A DNA stretch of 64,000 nucleotides from Paenibacillus_E sp040812395 (GTDB taxonomy: Bacteria; Bacillota; Bacilli; Paenibacillales; NBRC-103111). Positions 7,887-16,408 of the stretch are shown here, piece after piece. The notes below the pieces were generated by a model. That model was given only the letters and a program-made list of their open reading frames with translations. It was not told the origin of the DNA and made no database searches. Position 1 is the stretch's first letter. Every line of letters starts with the position of its first letter. The DNA is taken from assembly GCF_040812395.1 (NCBI RefSeq), contig NZ_JBFNXH010000002.1, positions 186,001 through 250,000 of the forward strand, in the 5' to 3' direction. The position numbers and the translations under genes are program-made.

Positions 7887-9059
7887 TTACGCGTTAATTT
7901 CTCTGCTCTGCACCCATACGCGCTCCAGCTCCAGCTCGGCGTTCACGAGCAGCAAGTCGGCCCGTTTGCCAAGCGCAATCGAGCCGTGTGTCGCTTCCAG
8001 GCGCAGCAGACGCGCCGGGTTGCCGCTGGCGTAGCGGCTCGCTTCCGCGACGGAGACGCCGACCTCGCGCACCATGAAGCGGAGCGCTTCGATCATGGTC
8101 AGCGTGCTGCCGGCGAGCGCACCGACTTCCGTAAGCCGGGCCACGCCGGACTTCACGGTGACAGCTTGCCCGCCAAGCTCGTACTCGCCGTCGCCGAGTC
8201 CTGCGGCGGACATCGCGTCCGTGATCAGCAGCAGGCCGTGCGGCTGCTTGACCATCGTCAGCAGGCGAATCGCTGCCGGGTGCACATGATGCCCGTCGGC
8301 GATGACTTCGCCGCTGACGCGCGCGTCGGTGAGGATCGCACCGACGGTGCCGGGTTCGCGATGATGCAGCGGCTTCATCGCGTTGAAGGTGTGCACGGCA
8401 TGCGTGAGCCCCTCGCTTACAGCCGACTGAATGTCGGCGTAGGAAGCGTCGGTATGCCCGCATGCGGCAACGATGTCGCGATCGCGCAGCCACGCGATCA
8501 TCTCCAGAGCCCCTTCGCGTTCAGGGGCCAGCGTTAATTGACGCACGAGCTGCGGAAAGCGCGCGTGCCAATCTTGGAGCCAAGCGAGCTGTGGCGGCAC
8601 CATAAGGTTCGGATCTTGCGCGCCGGCCCACTTGGGCGAGACGAAGGGACCTTCCATATGAACGCCAAGCAGCTGGGTGTAAGGCATGGGCTTGCTCATG
8701 TAGCTATGGACCTCGCCCAACACGCGGTCGATGTCTTCCCGAGCAGCGGTCATTGTCGTAGCGAGCATGGATGTCGTTCCATGCAAAGCATGAAAACGGG
8801 TAATCGTATCCAGGGCCTCTTGCGTAGCATCCATGAAATCGGCCCCGTATCCGCCATGTACATGCACATCAATAAAGCCTGGCAGCAGCCAGCTTCCGCC
8901 AGCATCTACGTGCTGAGCCGCAGAAGTAGCCGTTTCCAGGTTCGGCGCGGCCCCGTCCCCAACATACGAAATGATGCCGTTTGACGTGTGGATTACGCCA
9001 TTTTCAATGAGACCTTGTTCCGTTACGATTCGGGCGTTACGGATGATCAGCTCGTTCAT
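7887..9059 (-). CDS. nagA: N-acetylglucosamine-6-phosphate deacetylase
   Basis: A 390-residue amidohydrolase that removes acetate from N-acetylglucosamine-6-phosphate, feeding NagB. Metal and substrate motifs appear in order: DVHVHGGYGADFMDAT (about 60-75), HMEGPF (about 135), GHTDAS (about 200), HTFNAMKPLHHREPG (about 220-235) and the catalytic Asp in LLITDAMSAAG (about 275). Its ATG overlaps the end of nagB by four bases, so the two are co-translated. The 3' two thirds (about 7890-8550) is markedly GC-rich compared with nagB and neighbours, although the motifs are intact. Confidence 0.95.
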   Translation of the reverse strand: MNELIIRNARIVTEQGLIENGVIHTSNGIISYVGDGAAPNLETATSAAQHVDAGGSWLLPGFIDVHVHGGYGADFMDATQEALDTITRFHALHGTTSMLATTMTAAREDIDRVLGEVHSYMSKPMPYTQLLGVHMEGPFVSPKWAGAQDPNLMVPPQLAWLQDWHARFPQLVRQLTLAPEREGALEMIAWLRDRDIVAACGHTDASYADIQSAVSEGLTHAVHTFNAMKPLHHREPGTVGAILTDARVSGEVIADGHHVHPAAIRLLTMVKQPHGLLLITDAMSAAGLGDGEYELGGQAVTVKSGVARLTEVGALAGSTLTMIEALRFMVREVGVSVAEASRYASGNPARLLRLEATHGSIALGKRADLLLVNAELELERVWVQSREINA

Positions 9060-9784
9060 TGGAAAAACCTCCCTGCCTCAGCGTCGAGAAGAACGACCAA
9101 ATGCGGATGGGTTTGCAGCAGCGTAGCCGGAATTTCGGTTGTGATCGGTCCGGTCAGAGCGCGATGCACGATCTCGGCTTTATCCGCGCCACGGACAATG
9201 AGCAAAATGGATTTTGCCTTCAAAATGGTACCGACACCCATCGTTAACGCATGGGTAGGAACTTCGTCGATGGAATTGAAGTAACGGGCGTTCGCCTCGC
9301 GCGTTGCCTGTTTTAATTCCACGCAGTGAGTGCCGCTGACAAGCGAGTCATCGGGCTCATTAAAACCGATATGACCATTATGGCCGAGACCGAGAATTTG
9401 CAAATCGATTTGTTTGGCATTCTCCAGCTCTTGGTTGTAACGTCTGCATTCTGCTTCGGTATCAGGGGAATTGCCGTTTGGAATATGAGCTTGTGCTTGA
9501 GGCAAATCGATATGAGCAAACAGGTGATGCTTCATATATGTGTGATAGCTTTCTGGATGATCTTCCGGCAAGCCGACGTATTCGTCTAAGTTAAAAGTAG
9601 TAACCGTTTTGAAAGAAGCGCGGCCTTTCTCGTACGCCTTGACCAGCTCTTCGTATATGCCGACTGGAGTTCCGCCCGTAGCAAGTCCAAGCACGGCTTT
9701 TGGTTGCATTTGAACCAGAGAGGTAATGATTCCGGCACCTGCTTCATTCAGCTCCTGTTGGTTTTGAAAAATATGAATGTTCAT
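9056..9784 (-). CDS. nagB: Glucosamine-6-phosphate deaminase
   Basis: A 242-residue enzyme that converts glucosamine-6-phosphate to fructose-6-phosphate and ammonia, committing amino sugars to glycolysis. Characteristic are GLATGGTPVGIYEEL (phosphate loop, about 34-48), FNLDEYVGL (catalytic Asp, about 65-73) and LGLGHNGHIGFNEP (His and Glu, about 132-145). Length equals that of B. subtilis NagB. Gene order on the minus strand is nagB-nagA with a promoter region and an inverted repeat upstream. Confidence 0.96.
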   Translation of the reverse strand: MNIHIFQNQQELNEAGAGIITSLVQMQPKAVLGLATGGTPVGIYEELVKAYEKGRASFKTVTTFNLDEYVGLPEDHPESYHTYMKHHLFAHIDLPQAQAHIPNGNSPDTEAECRRYNQELENAKQIDLQILGLGHNGHIGFNEPDDSLVSGTHCVELKQATREANARYFNSIDEVPTHALTMGVGTILKAKSILLIVRGADKAEIVHRALTGPITTEIPATLLQTHPHLVVLLDAEAGRFFQ

Positions 9785-9866
9785 AATGGGTATGTCCTCA
9801 CTTTCATAGGCAAGTTGTTTGTTGGATTTTTAAAATGTGCGAACGATCATTTCCAGTTAAATAATG

Positions 9867-9897
9867 ATTCTATTTTGCGTGAAAATATCATTTTCAA
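9867..9897 (-). promoter_or_regulatory. Candidate nagBA promoter with operator palindrome
   Basis: On the minus strand TTGAAA (9897-9892) and TAGAAT (9872-9867) form a possible promoter with a long 19-base gap. Between and overlapping them, bases 9880-9896 are a perfect palindrome, TGAAAAT-ATC-ATTTTCA as read on the plus strand. Its place suggests a repressor site; it does not look like the DasR/NagR consensus. Confidence 0.4.
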
Positions 9898-9989
9898 ATA
9901 AAATTATTAACATTTCAATCATAACTGAATTATTTCGGATCGGCAACAGGCTTTTTGCCAAATCGGGTCATTGACTTACAAGGGTATGT

Positions 9990-10018
9990 TTGCCATTCTT
10001 ATCAAAGAACATGATAAA
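9990..10018 (+). promoter_or_regulatory. Candidate sigma-A promoter of HAD gene
   Basis: TTGCCA, a 17-base spacer and GATAAA lie 45 bases before the HAD-family start codon. Confidence 0.4.
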
Positions 10019-10063
10019 CTTACATAAAAGGTATAGCCATGAACGGGGAGAGGGATTTTAAGT

Positions 10064-10732
10064 ATGTATGCCAAACTAGATCAACCAGAAGCGATGCTTT
10101 TCGATTTGGACGGAACGCTGTTTCAAACGGAAACGTTGCTGTTGCCGGCTTATTATGCAACTTTCAATGAATTAAGAGAAAGCGGATTATATAAAGGAGA
10201 GACGCCTCCTGAAGAGCGTATATTAGGGGCGCTGGGCATGCTGCTCGAGCACATCTGGCAGCGTGTTATGCCGGAAGCATCAATGGAAGCGCGCGTGCAA
10301 GCGGATCGGCTGCTCCTGCATCATCAATTAGAGGGATTGCGGCGAGGCGAAGGCGAGCTGTATGAAGGCGTATCAGAAACGTTAATCGTCTTGCGCAGCA
10401 AAGGAATTCGTTTATTTGTAGCGAGCAATGGGCTGGAAGGCTATGTGAAGCATGTAGTAGAAGCCAAAGGCATTGGGGAATTGTTTGAAGGCCTGTACAG
10501 CGCTGGGAAATATCAGACGAAGTCCAAAGTGGACTTGGTCAAGCTGCTTCTTGAAACCCACAACATTAAGTCCGCCTGGATGGTGGGTGACCGTTCTTCC
10601 GATGTGGAAGCTGGGCTCCGTAACAGTTTGACTGTGGCGGCTTGCGATTATGCCGGATTCCGTGAACAAGGTGAACTGGAAGGTGCCCATTTCCGTATCA
10701 ACAGCTTTGCTGAACTGCTGGAATATGTATAA
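10064..10732 (+). CDS. HAD-superfamily hydrolase, phosphoglycolate phosphatase-like
   Basis: A 222-residue HAD hydrolase with motif I FDLDGTLFQTE, motif II VASNGLEGYV, a conserved lysine in KYQTKSKVDLV and motif IV MVGDRSSDVEAGL. The helical cap between residues 20 and 90 places it with Gph/PpaX/beta-phosphoglucomutase-like enzymes. The specific substrate cannot be told. ATG at 10064 follows GGGGAGAGGG by about nine bases. It is a single gene in its own transcription unit, divergent from nagBA. Confidence 0.8.
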   Translation: MYAKLDQPEAMLFDLDGTLFQTETLLLPAYYATFNELRESGLYKGETPPEERILGALGMLLEHIWQRVMPEASMEARVQADRLLLHHQLEGLRRGEGELYEGVSETLIVLRSKGIRLFVASNGLEGYVKHVVEAKGIGELFEGLYSAGKYQTKSKVDLVKLLLETHNIKSAWMVGDRSSDVEAGLRNSLTVAACDYAGFREQGELEGAHFRINSFAELLEYV

Positions 10733-10808
10733 TTGTTGAAAGGCTGTCGCATCGACTTCAGGCAAGGCATACACTGTAGCACATTGAACGATAAAGGTGC
10801 TGATTAAT

Positions 10809-11033
10809 ATGCCTTCTTTTGTGGGAGTTTTCAATATTATTAGAAACGAAGGAAATCTCATCAACGGGGATACTTGCGTTGTAGCTCCGACGAGTGCGTC
10901 CAAGACGAACACGGGAAGCGGTGGCGGTATTACGGGAGACTTCAGTATATCCACAACGCTGTTTAGCGCGACGATTACGTTCGATCCTGATGTCGTGGAT
11001 ACAGGCGTAAATAAGGTAGCTACAGGAACATAA
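10809..11033 (+). CDS. GerPA/GerPF-family spore germination protein
   Basis: A 74-residue protein that starts MPSFVGVFNIIRN and has the GerPF pattern: a short N-terminal strand, NGDTCVVAPTSASKTNTGSG with Ser/Thr-rich glycine stretch, then GDFSIS. GerP proteins lie in the inner coat and let germinants pass to the receptors. ATG at 10809 is used because AAAGGTG lies nine bases before it. Unlike the six-gene gerP operon of Bacillus it stands alone here, as is common for gerPF-like copies. Confidence 0.75.
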   Translation: MPSFVGVFNIIRNEGNLINGDTCVVAPTSASKTNTGSGGGITGDFSISTTLFSATITFDPDVVDTGVNKVATGT

Positions 11034-11054
11034 AGGGCGCTAGGCATCCTGTGG

Positions 11055-11098
11055 AATCGATTCGAGCTCGTTATTTCGGGCTGTCGGATCGATTTTTT
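11055..11098 (+). terminator. Probable terminator after gerPF-like gene
   Basis: AATCGATTCGA can pair with the ATCGATT-side arm GGATCGATT across a loop, followed by six T. The inner stem has mismatches. Confidence 0.6.
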
Positions 11099-11153
11099 AT
11101 TTTACAAGGTTGAGGGACTGCTAATTTGATCATTAAAATGGGCTATCAATGTA

Positions 11154-11183
11154 TTGACTTAAGGATGTTTGTTTCGTTATTAT
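11154..11183 (+). promoter_or_regulatory. czcD-czrA promoter
   Basis: TTGACT and TATTAT with an 18-base spacer. The metal-responsive palindrome begins five bases past the -10, where a bound repressor would block initiation. Confidence 0.5.
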
Positions 11184-11187
11184 TTAT

Positions 11188-11207
11188 ATATGAGCATATG
11201 CTCATAT
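11188..11207. promoter_or_regulatory. ArsR/SmtB-type operator, perfect 20-base palindrome
   Basis: ATATGAGCATATGCTCATAT is its own reverse complement. Its form is close to the ATATGAACA-type imperfect palindromes bound by CzrA, SmtB and CadC. The pair it precedes is a zinc/cadmium exporter and an ArsR repressor, so zinc-relieved autoregulation is the natural reading. Confidence 0.75.
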
Positions 11208-11278
11208 GTTTGTTTGAATGTATAAAGCATTGGATAACATTCCATGCTAATGAGCAGGTATATTAGGGAGGGAATTGG

Positions 11279-12253
11279 ATGCACCATCATCACTCGCATG
11301 GTCACACGCATGATCATGATCACAGCCATGGGCACGATCACAGTCATCACGGTCACCATCATGGACATCATCATGGTCACGATCGGGAAGGCAACAAAAA
11401 GGGACTTATCATCGCTTTTCTGATTACATCCTGCATTATGGTTTTGGAATTTGCCGGGGGGTTATATACGAACAGCTTGGCTCTTTTATCCGACTCGGGA
11501 CATATGCTAAGCGACGCAGGAGCACTTGCTTTAAGCCTGCTTGCAATTTGGTTCGCGGCTAAACCGTCTTCCCCTAATAAATCGTACGGATATCACCGTT
11601 TTGAAATTTTAGCGGCGCTCTTCAATGCCGTTACTTTATTTATCATTGCCGGGTTTATTATTTGGGAAGCCATTGGGCGCTTTGTAAATCCGCCACAGGT
11701 GTCCAGCGGCTCGATGATGTTGATCGCTTGTGTAGGTTTGCTCGCTAACCTGCTTAGCGCGTGGTCGTTAATGCGCAAAGGGGATGTGCATGGCAATCTC
11801 AATTTGCGCAGTGCTTACTTGCACATTCTGGGTGATGCTTTAGGTTCTGTGGGGGCTATTGTGGCCGGTGGCGTCATGATGTTATTCGGGTGGTATATCG
11901 CGGATCCCATTATTAGTGTGATCGTAGCCCTTCTTATCTTGAAAGGGGCTTGGGCTGTGCTGAGGCAAACAATCCATATCCTGATGGAAGGGACGCCTGC
12001 CAGGGTTAATTTAGCGGATGTTCAGAGCATGCTAGCGTCTATTGATGGCGTCATTGATGTTCATGATTTGCACATTTGGACGATTACTTCCGGTTTGGAT
12101 TCTTTAAGCTGCCATTTGCGCATCGCCGATGATAAGGATAGCCAGTCCATTTTACAAGTGGCGATTCAACACATCGAAGAAAAGTTCCACATTCAACATA
12201 CTACGATACAAATTGAAACCTCCAAAAATAGTCATCAAACTTTATTGGTATAA
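11279..12253 (+). CDS. czcD: CDF cation efflux protein CzcD
   Basis: A 324-residue cation diffusion facilitator that exports Zn2+, Co2+ or Cd2+ in exchange for H+ or K+. The first 36 residues are more than half histidine with Asp and Gly, a cytoplasmic metal-capturing tail. Six membrane helices follow. LLSDSGHMLSDAGALALSL (helix II) and YLHILGDALGSVGAIVAGG (helix V) supply the HxxxD/HxxxD metal site of zinc transporters. A C-terminal metallochaperone-like domain (about 245-315) contains DVHDLHIWTITSG. It is transcribed with the ArsR gene 41 bases downstream and preceded by its operator. Confidence 0.94.
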   Translation: MHHHHSHGHTHDHDHSHGHDHSHHGHHHGHHHGHDREGNKKGLIIAFLITSCIMVLEFAGGLYTNSLALLSDSGHMLSDAGALALSLLAIWFAAKPSSPNKSYGYHRFEILAALFNAVTLFIIAGFIIWEAIGRFVNPPQVSSGSMMLIACVGLLANLLSAWSLMRKGDVHGNLNLRSAYLHILGDALGSVGAIVAGGVMMLFGWYIADPIISVIVALLILKGAWAVLRQTIHILMEGTPARVNLADVQSMLASIDGVIDVHDLHIWTITSGLDSLSCHLRIADDKDSQSILQVAIQHIEEKFHIQHTTIQIETSKNSHQTLLV

Positions 12254-12294
12254 GGATATACGGTTCCTATGGAACATGCGAAGGAGGCAAGGAC

Positions 12295-12657
12295 ATGGAG
12301 AAGGTTATGATGGAATCCTGCGAGGAAACTTGTACAGGAACGGCGCTAACGGAACAATTGCTTGATCATCAGATCCAGGATGATCAAGCTGCGGGAATAG
12401 CAGAAGTATTCAAAGCGCTAGGCGATCCGACCCGCGTTAAAATTATTTATGCCTTGCTGCAAAAGGAACTGTGCGTTCACGATTTGTCGATCGTGCTTGA
12501 GATGGGGCAGTCGGCTATTTCGCACCAGCTGCGCTATTTGCGCAATCTGCATATTGTGAAGCGGCGTAAAGCGGGGAAAACCGTATATTATTCGCTGGAT
12601 GATGGCCACATTGAGCAAATATTTGTGCAAACGCTGCAGCATCTTCAGCATATGTAG
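12295..12657 (+). CDS. czrA: ArsR/SmtB-family zinc-responsive repressor, CzrA-like
   Basis: A 120-residue winged-helix repressor. FKALGDPTRVKIIYALL and the recognition helix QSAISHQLRYLRNLHIVKRR are standard ArsR elements. The alpha-5 metal site of CzrA is completely kept: Asp and His in DGH, then His eleven and fourteen residues later in LQHLQH. The alpha-3 motif reads ELCVHDL, with one of the two CadC cysteines, and the N-terminus has CEETC, so a second metal site cannot be excluded. It follows czcD with AAGGAGG before the ATG and most probably represses the pair through the palindrome at 11188-11207. Confidence 0.88.
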   Translation: MEKVMMESCEETCTGTALTEQLLDHQIQDDQAAGIAEVFKALGDPTRVKIIYALLQKELCVHDLSIVLEMGQSAISHQLRYLRNLHIVKRRKAGKTVYYSLDDGHIEQIFVQTLQHLQHM

Positions 12658-12658
12658 T

Positions 12659-12693
12659 ACGGAACGGAGGGAGAAGATCCTGTATCGTTCCGT
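12659..12693. terminator. Weak hairpin between czrA and yheC array
   Basis: ACGGAACG pairs with CGTTCCGT; the following T content is low. It separates converging transcription units. Confidence 0.45.
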
Positions 12694-12702
12694 TCATTTA
12701 TC

Positions 12703-13803
12703 TTAATGATCTTCTTTCTTTTTTTTCTTCATCATCCAAATCGCGTATTCCAGTGGCCGTGCAACTGCCTTCTGATACGTGATTTTCTGCCCGATTTTGC
12801 GGAACACTTCCCGTGATGGCTTCGGGTTCACTTCGAGCAGCCAAATGTTGCCTTTCGGGTCAACGGCGATGTCCATGCCAAGCTCGCACAGCTTGCCGAA
12901 TTTCGTTTCCAAATAGGTAGCGAGCTTGAAGGCGAACGCGTTCATTTCTTTCTTGATGCTATCGATTTTATCGCTGGAGGAGAAACGATAGTTTAATAGC
13001 TTATCTAAAGAGACTGCGCTGCCGCCGCCATGAAGATTCGACGTAATGCTGCGATGTGGACCTATACGCCCTGCGCAGCCGGTGACTTCCCATTCACCGC
13101 TGCCATTTTTCTGAATGAGGAGTCGATAATCGTGCACCCGTCCGTCTTTTAAAGTAAGCGGTATGCCTTGTTGTACGACATAATCTGGGCTTAATTTTAA
13201 GGTATGGAGCTTAATCAATAGCTGCTTCTCCGTTGCGCGGAAAGGGGCTAGAATGGTTCGCTGCTGATTGCGCCCTTGCAGCAGAAATAAGTCGCTGCCG
13301 ATTTGTTCGATGCGCAGAATGCCGCGTCCGCCGGTTCCGTTTTTCGGTTTGACATAGACCAGCTTATGCTTTTTGAGGAAGCGCAGCAGTTCTTGTGCCG
13401 AACTGAATCGGACGGTAGCGGGGAGATAGTCACGAATCGTTTCATTTTCGCTAAGCACTTGATGCATCTTCCATTTGTTCGCTAAAGGTTTGCTTAAATA
13501 AGTAAGTTTGGCGTGTTTAAGCCGAAATGCTTTCAGCATTTGATAATTCGCAGCCGCCTTGTACCTGCAGCGATCATAGATGATAGGAGGAAAGGACGTC
13601 CGCTTGCGGATCCATTTCTGGAGCGTAGGATCGAACGTCAATGTGCGTACCGCCGTTTCACTTTCCACATCTTCTGGAGTGAACACTTCTACTTGTACCC
13701 CCAGTTTCTTGCCTTCCCTGCTAAGCCTTCGGAAAAAAGAGAGCTCTTCCAGCCGGGTCTTGCTTAAATAGATAGCGAGTACGCCTAGTCGTTGTGGAGC
13801 CAA
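12703..13803 (-). CDS. YheC/YheD-family spore coat protein, copy 5
   Basis: A 366-residue member of the YheC/YheD endospore coat-associated family, with an ATP-grasp-like C-terminal domain. Visible are LVYVKPKNGTGGRGILRIE (nucleotide-binding loop, about 135-155), DYVVQQGIPL, DYRLLIQKNGSG, SNLHGGGSAV and GMDIAVDPKGNIWLLEVNPKPSR (metal-binding Glu/Asn near residue 325). The N-terminal 110 residues carry the YheC-type PPIIYDRCRY motif. Start is TTG with AAGGTG seven bases upstream. It is last in the array of five. Catalysis has not been shown for the family. Its C-terminus is unusually lysine-rich. Confidence 0.85.
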   Translation of the reverse strand: MAPQRLGVLAIYLSKTRLEELSFFRRLSREGKKLGVQVEVFTPEDVESETAVRTLTFDPTLQKWIRKRTSFPPIIYDRCRYKAAANYQMLKAFRLKHAKLTYLSKPLANKWKMHQVLSENETIRDYLPATVRFSSAQELLRFLKKHKLVYVKPKNGTGGRGILRIEQIGSDLFLLQGRNQQRTILAPFRATEKQLLIKLHTLKLSPDYVVQQGIPLTLKDGRVHDYRLLIQKNGSGEWEVTGCAGRIGPHRSITSNLHGGGSAVSLDKLLNYRFSSSDKIDSIKKEMNAFAFKLATYLETKFGKLCELGMDIAVDPKGNIWLLEVNPKPSREVFRKIGQKITYQKAVARPLEYAIWMMKKKKKEDH

Positions 13804-13809
13804 GCATAT

Positions 13810-14937
13810 TCACCTTCTTTTCTCATGGTTGATTAAAAACAAGCTGTAGCGGATTATACGCTCTAATGACTTCTTGCGAATTTGAGGCTCGTCGAATTTC
13901 ATTGGTTTGGAATTTGCTTCGAAGAACCAAATGTGTCCACTGGTATCAACACCCAGATCCATTGACATCTCGCCGAGCTGATTGCCGGACGATTTCTCAA
14001 TCTGCGTTGCCAAAATGACGGCGGCTTTTTTTGCCCGCACTAGAATGCGCTTCGCTTCTTTGACGCCGAAAGCGTCTGTGAGCAATTTGATTGGGTCGTC
14101 GATGGAGCCGCCGCGCGGCACATGCGTGGTAATGCTGGCTTTGCCGGCTACACGAGCGCCAATCCCGGATACAATCCACTTCCCACTGGAAGACTTTTGA
14201 ATTAGTGCACGTAAGTCGTAAGCACGCTGGTGATAACGGGTGAGCCCAATGCCCTGCTGCACAATGTAGTCATGTGAGCCCCGATGCTTCATCCATTCCT
14301 CCCAAAGATCATCGACCGATTTATGAAGCGTATAAGCCATTTTCTTATTTTCCTGCCGGCTTAAACGATAGTCGTTTTCATTGTTCTTCGTGGTGACGCG
14401 CTCGATGCGCATGATCCCTTTGCCAGCTTTGCCCCGAACAGGCTTTAAATAAAGGACGGGGTGTTTTTGCAGCAATTGCTTGATATCTTTCGTTGAGGTT
14501 AGCTGTTTCGTATCCGGGATGAAGGGCTGGCTTTCTTTCGCTGTATTCAGCCACTCGAAGAGAGTCCATTTGTTGAAAAAGGAGGCGTTGAACAGCTTTA
14601 CCATGCTGCTGCGGTTGCAGGCTTGGATGGTTTGCTGAACTTCAGGCCTCATCTCCATTTTGCGGTAAGGAATTCGATTATAAACAACTTGTGGAGAGGG
14701 AACGAGTTCCCGCCTCCATTTTTTCTTGTCGTTGTCATATCGATAACCGTTCATTTGAGGATTGGATAGATTAAAATCAGAAGTGGTGACCACGTAAACG
14801 TCAACACCCAGCCGATCTCCCGTACGGATGAGGTCCAGGAAATTTGCCAGATTGCCGCGGAATACACGTTTGCTGTCCTTCACAGTAAGAATGGCAAGTG
14901 TCGGCTTTGGTGCAAGTTCGTTCAGGGTGAAGCCCAT
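13810..14937 (-). CDS. YheC/YheD-family spore coat protein, copy 4
   Basis: A 375-residue paralogue of its neighbours. Key blocks: VVYNRIPYRKME, LYLKPVRGKAGKGIMRIER, DYIVQQGIGLTRYHQR, DLRALIQKSSSGKW, THVPRGGSI and MDLGVDTSGHIWFFEANSKP. Like copies 2 and 5 it is the short type, without the extra N-terminal domain. The ATG overlaps the TGA of copy 3 by one base (TGATG), so translation is coupled; the next gene starts six bases after its stop. In B. subtilis yheC and yheD are made in the mother cell under sigma-E and found at the spore surface. Confidence 0.86.
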   Translation of the reverse strand: MGFTLNELAPKPTLAILTVKDSKRVFRGNLANFLDLIRTGDRLGVDVYVVTTSDFNLSNPQMNGYRYDNDKKKWRRELVPSPQVVYNRIPYRKMEMRPEVQQTIQACNRSSMVKLFNASFFNKWTLFEWLNTAKESQPFIPDTKQLTSTKDIKQLLQKHPVLYLKPVRGKAGKGIMRIERVTTKNNENDYRLSRQENKKMAYTLHKSVDDLWEEWMKHRGSHDYIVQQGIGLTRYHQRAYDLRALIQKSSSGKWIVSGIGARVAGKASITTHVPRGGSIDDPIKLLTDAFGVKEAKRILVRAKKAAVILATQIEKSSGNQLGEMSMDLGVDTSGHIWFFEANSKPMKFDEPQIRKKSLERIIRYSLFLINHEKRR

Positions 14938-16304
14938 CAGCTATCCCTCCTAGAGCGGAAGCGGCTCAAGTAGAGGCAATGCTCGTAAATATTCGAGAGT
15001 GAAGCGGCATCCCCATCCTTCAAAGAGGGGTGCTTGAAGATCGATCTGCCCGGCTTGGCATTCGCTTCGAACATCCAGATTTTCTCATTTTGATCAATGC
15101 CGATATCGAATCCGAGCTCTCCGAGCAGATGGTTATAGTTATTTTCAATGCCTTCGGCTAGTTTAACGGCCGTTTCTTTGGCATTCGTTAATACTTGTTC
15201 AGCGCGACTGCCGTAAATTTGGCGCAGCACTTGCTCAGATGTCATGAGCTGACCGCCGGTGCGAATATGGGTAGTAACGCTTCCCTTGCCGGCTTTTTTG
15301 GCGCCAATCGCGGCGACCACCCATTTGTTGCTGCCGTTTTTCGTCATGTGAAAACGGAAGTCGATCGGACAGCTGTCAATCTCAATCAACCGGATGCCTT
15401 GCTGTGCGACATAGCTGGTCAATCGGCCGCGTCCCGTTCCGAGCATTTGCATAAGCCCTTCGAATTTTGCGAACCGAATGAGCACATTTTTACCATTTTT
15501 GCGATAACGGACAAAATAGCCCTTTTTCGGGTTATACGTGACACGATAGATTCCGATGCCAAGGCTGCCTGCCGTTGGTTTCAAATAAATGAATTTATGC
15601 TTGTCGAGCATTTCTTTAATCTGTTCAGCAGATGGATTGATGTGGGATTCCGGAACAAAGCGAAAGGCATCGTCGCCATCCAGCATTTTGTAGACATCCC
15701 ATTTGTCAAAAAAGCTCCAATTAAAAATCGGGATGTCTCGGCGCACGAAGCGCTCTTTAAACCCCTCTATGCCTGCGGTCTTTTCCGCTTTGCGGCTGGA
15801 AAGCCGGTTGTAGACGACGTCGGGCAGGGGGAATGTTTTGCGAATCCAGCCGCCGCCGCTTTTGGGCAAAATGCCTGTTACTGTTTCCTGCGTCCAGTTG
15901 ACGTCTCTTGGGCTGAATGCATAATGAAATGAGTTTCCGGAGCCCGTTTGCATAAATTGGCGGATAAACCCGGTTTTGGAACCGAATGGAGAGGTGCTGC
16001 TGCTTGTAACGTTGGTTAGGACGCCAATCATCGGTCCAAGTCGAATTTCTTTATTGTTCGTGCTTGCGACTAAAACATTGCCGACTTTAGGAATGCGCAA
16101 GGTGCTGAGTAAAGAGAGCGGAATGTACATATGCTGGCCAGCCTTTTTGATCAGACGTACCGGAAGGGTTGCCAATTTGCTGCCGACCTTTACGGTAATG
16201 GATTTGGTGCCGGTTAACCGTAAAGCTTTGACGAGTTCACTTGTTAAGTAGACCGATCTATCTGTTCGTTGTACGGCGTGGAGCATGCACGTTGTCAAAC
16301 TCAT
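14937..16304 (-). CDS. YheD-type spore coat protein, copy 3 (long form)
   Basis: A 455-residue long-type member, the length of B. subtilis YheD. An extra N-terminal domain of about 90 residues (VYLTSELVKALRL, NKEIRLGPMIGVLTN) precedes the shared core: VVYNRLSSRKAEK, FIYLKPTAGSLGIGIYRV, YVAQQGIRLIEID, DFRFHMTKNGSNKW, THIRTGGQL and GFDIGIDQNEKIWMFEANAKPGR. RBS GGAGGG lies close to the ATG. The gene ends in a TGATG overlap with copy 4. About 100 bases separate it from copy 2, enough for a second promoter. Confidence 0.87.
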   Translation of the reverse strand: MSLTTCMLHAVQRTDRSVYLTSELVKALRLTGTKSITVKVGSKLATLPVRLIKKAGQHMYIPLSLLSTLRIPKVGNVLVASTNNKEIRLGPMIGVLTNVTSSSTSPFGSKTGFIRQFMQTGSGNSFHYAFSPRDVNWTQETVTGILPKSGGGWIRKTFPLPDVVYNRLSSRKAEKTAGIEGFKERFVRRDIPIFNWSFFDKWDVYKMLDGDDAFRFVPESHINPSAEQIKEMLDKHKFIYLKPTAGSLGIGIYRVTYNPKKGYFVRYRKNGKNVLIRFAKFEGLMQMLGTGRGRLTSYVAQQGIRLIEIDSCPIDFRFHMTKNGSNKWVVAAIGAKKAGKGSVTTHIRTGGQLMTSEQVLRQIYGSRAEQVLTNAKETAVKLAEGIENNYNHLLGELGFDIGIDQNEKIWMFEANAKPGRSIFKHPSLKDGDAASLSNIYEHCLYLSRFRSRRDS

Positions 16305-16408
16305 TAGGTTACCCTCCTAAACTTGTTGCCCTACGGGCTATTCGATCGTCATGATGATGACACCGAAATCAGTCCGCGGTTTTAAGGCGTTTATCTTCAA
16401 AGGGCAGC

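Noticed and set aside
7894..8493. Long Arg-rich frame overlapping nagA in another register
   Set aside because: Explained by high GC of the nagA 3' part, which removes stop codons from other frames.
7845..8537. 230-residue plus-strand frame antisense to nagA
   Set aside because: GC-driven shadow; no start signals and nagA motifs are intact on the other strand.
11180..11380. Met/Val-rich frame antisense to the His-rich czcD start
   Set aside because: Direct complement of CAT/CAC repeats; also spans the operator.
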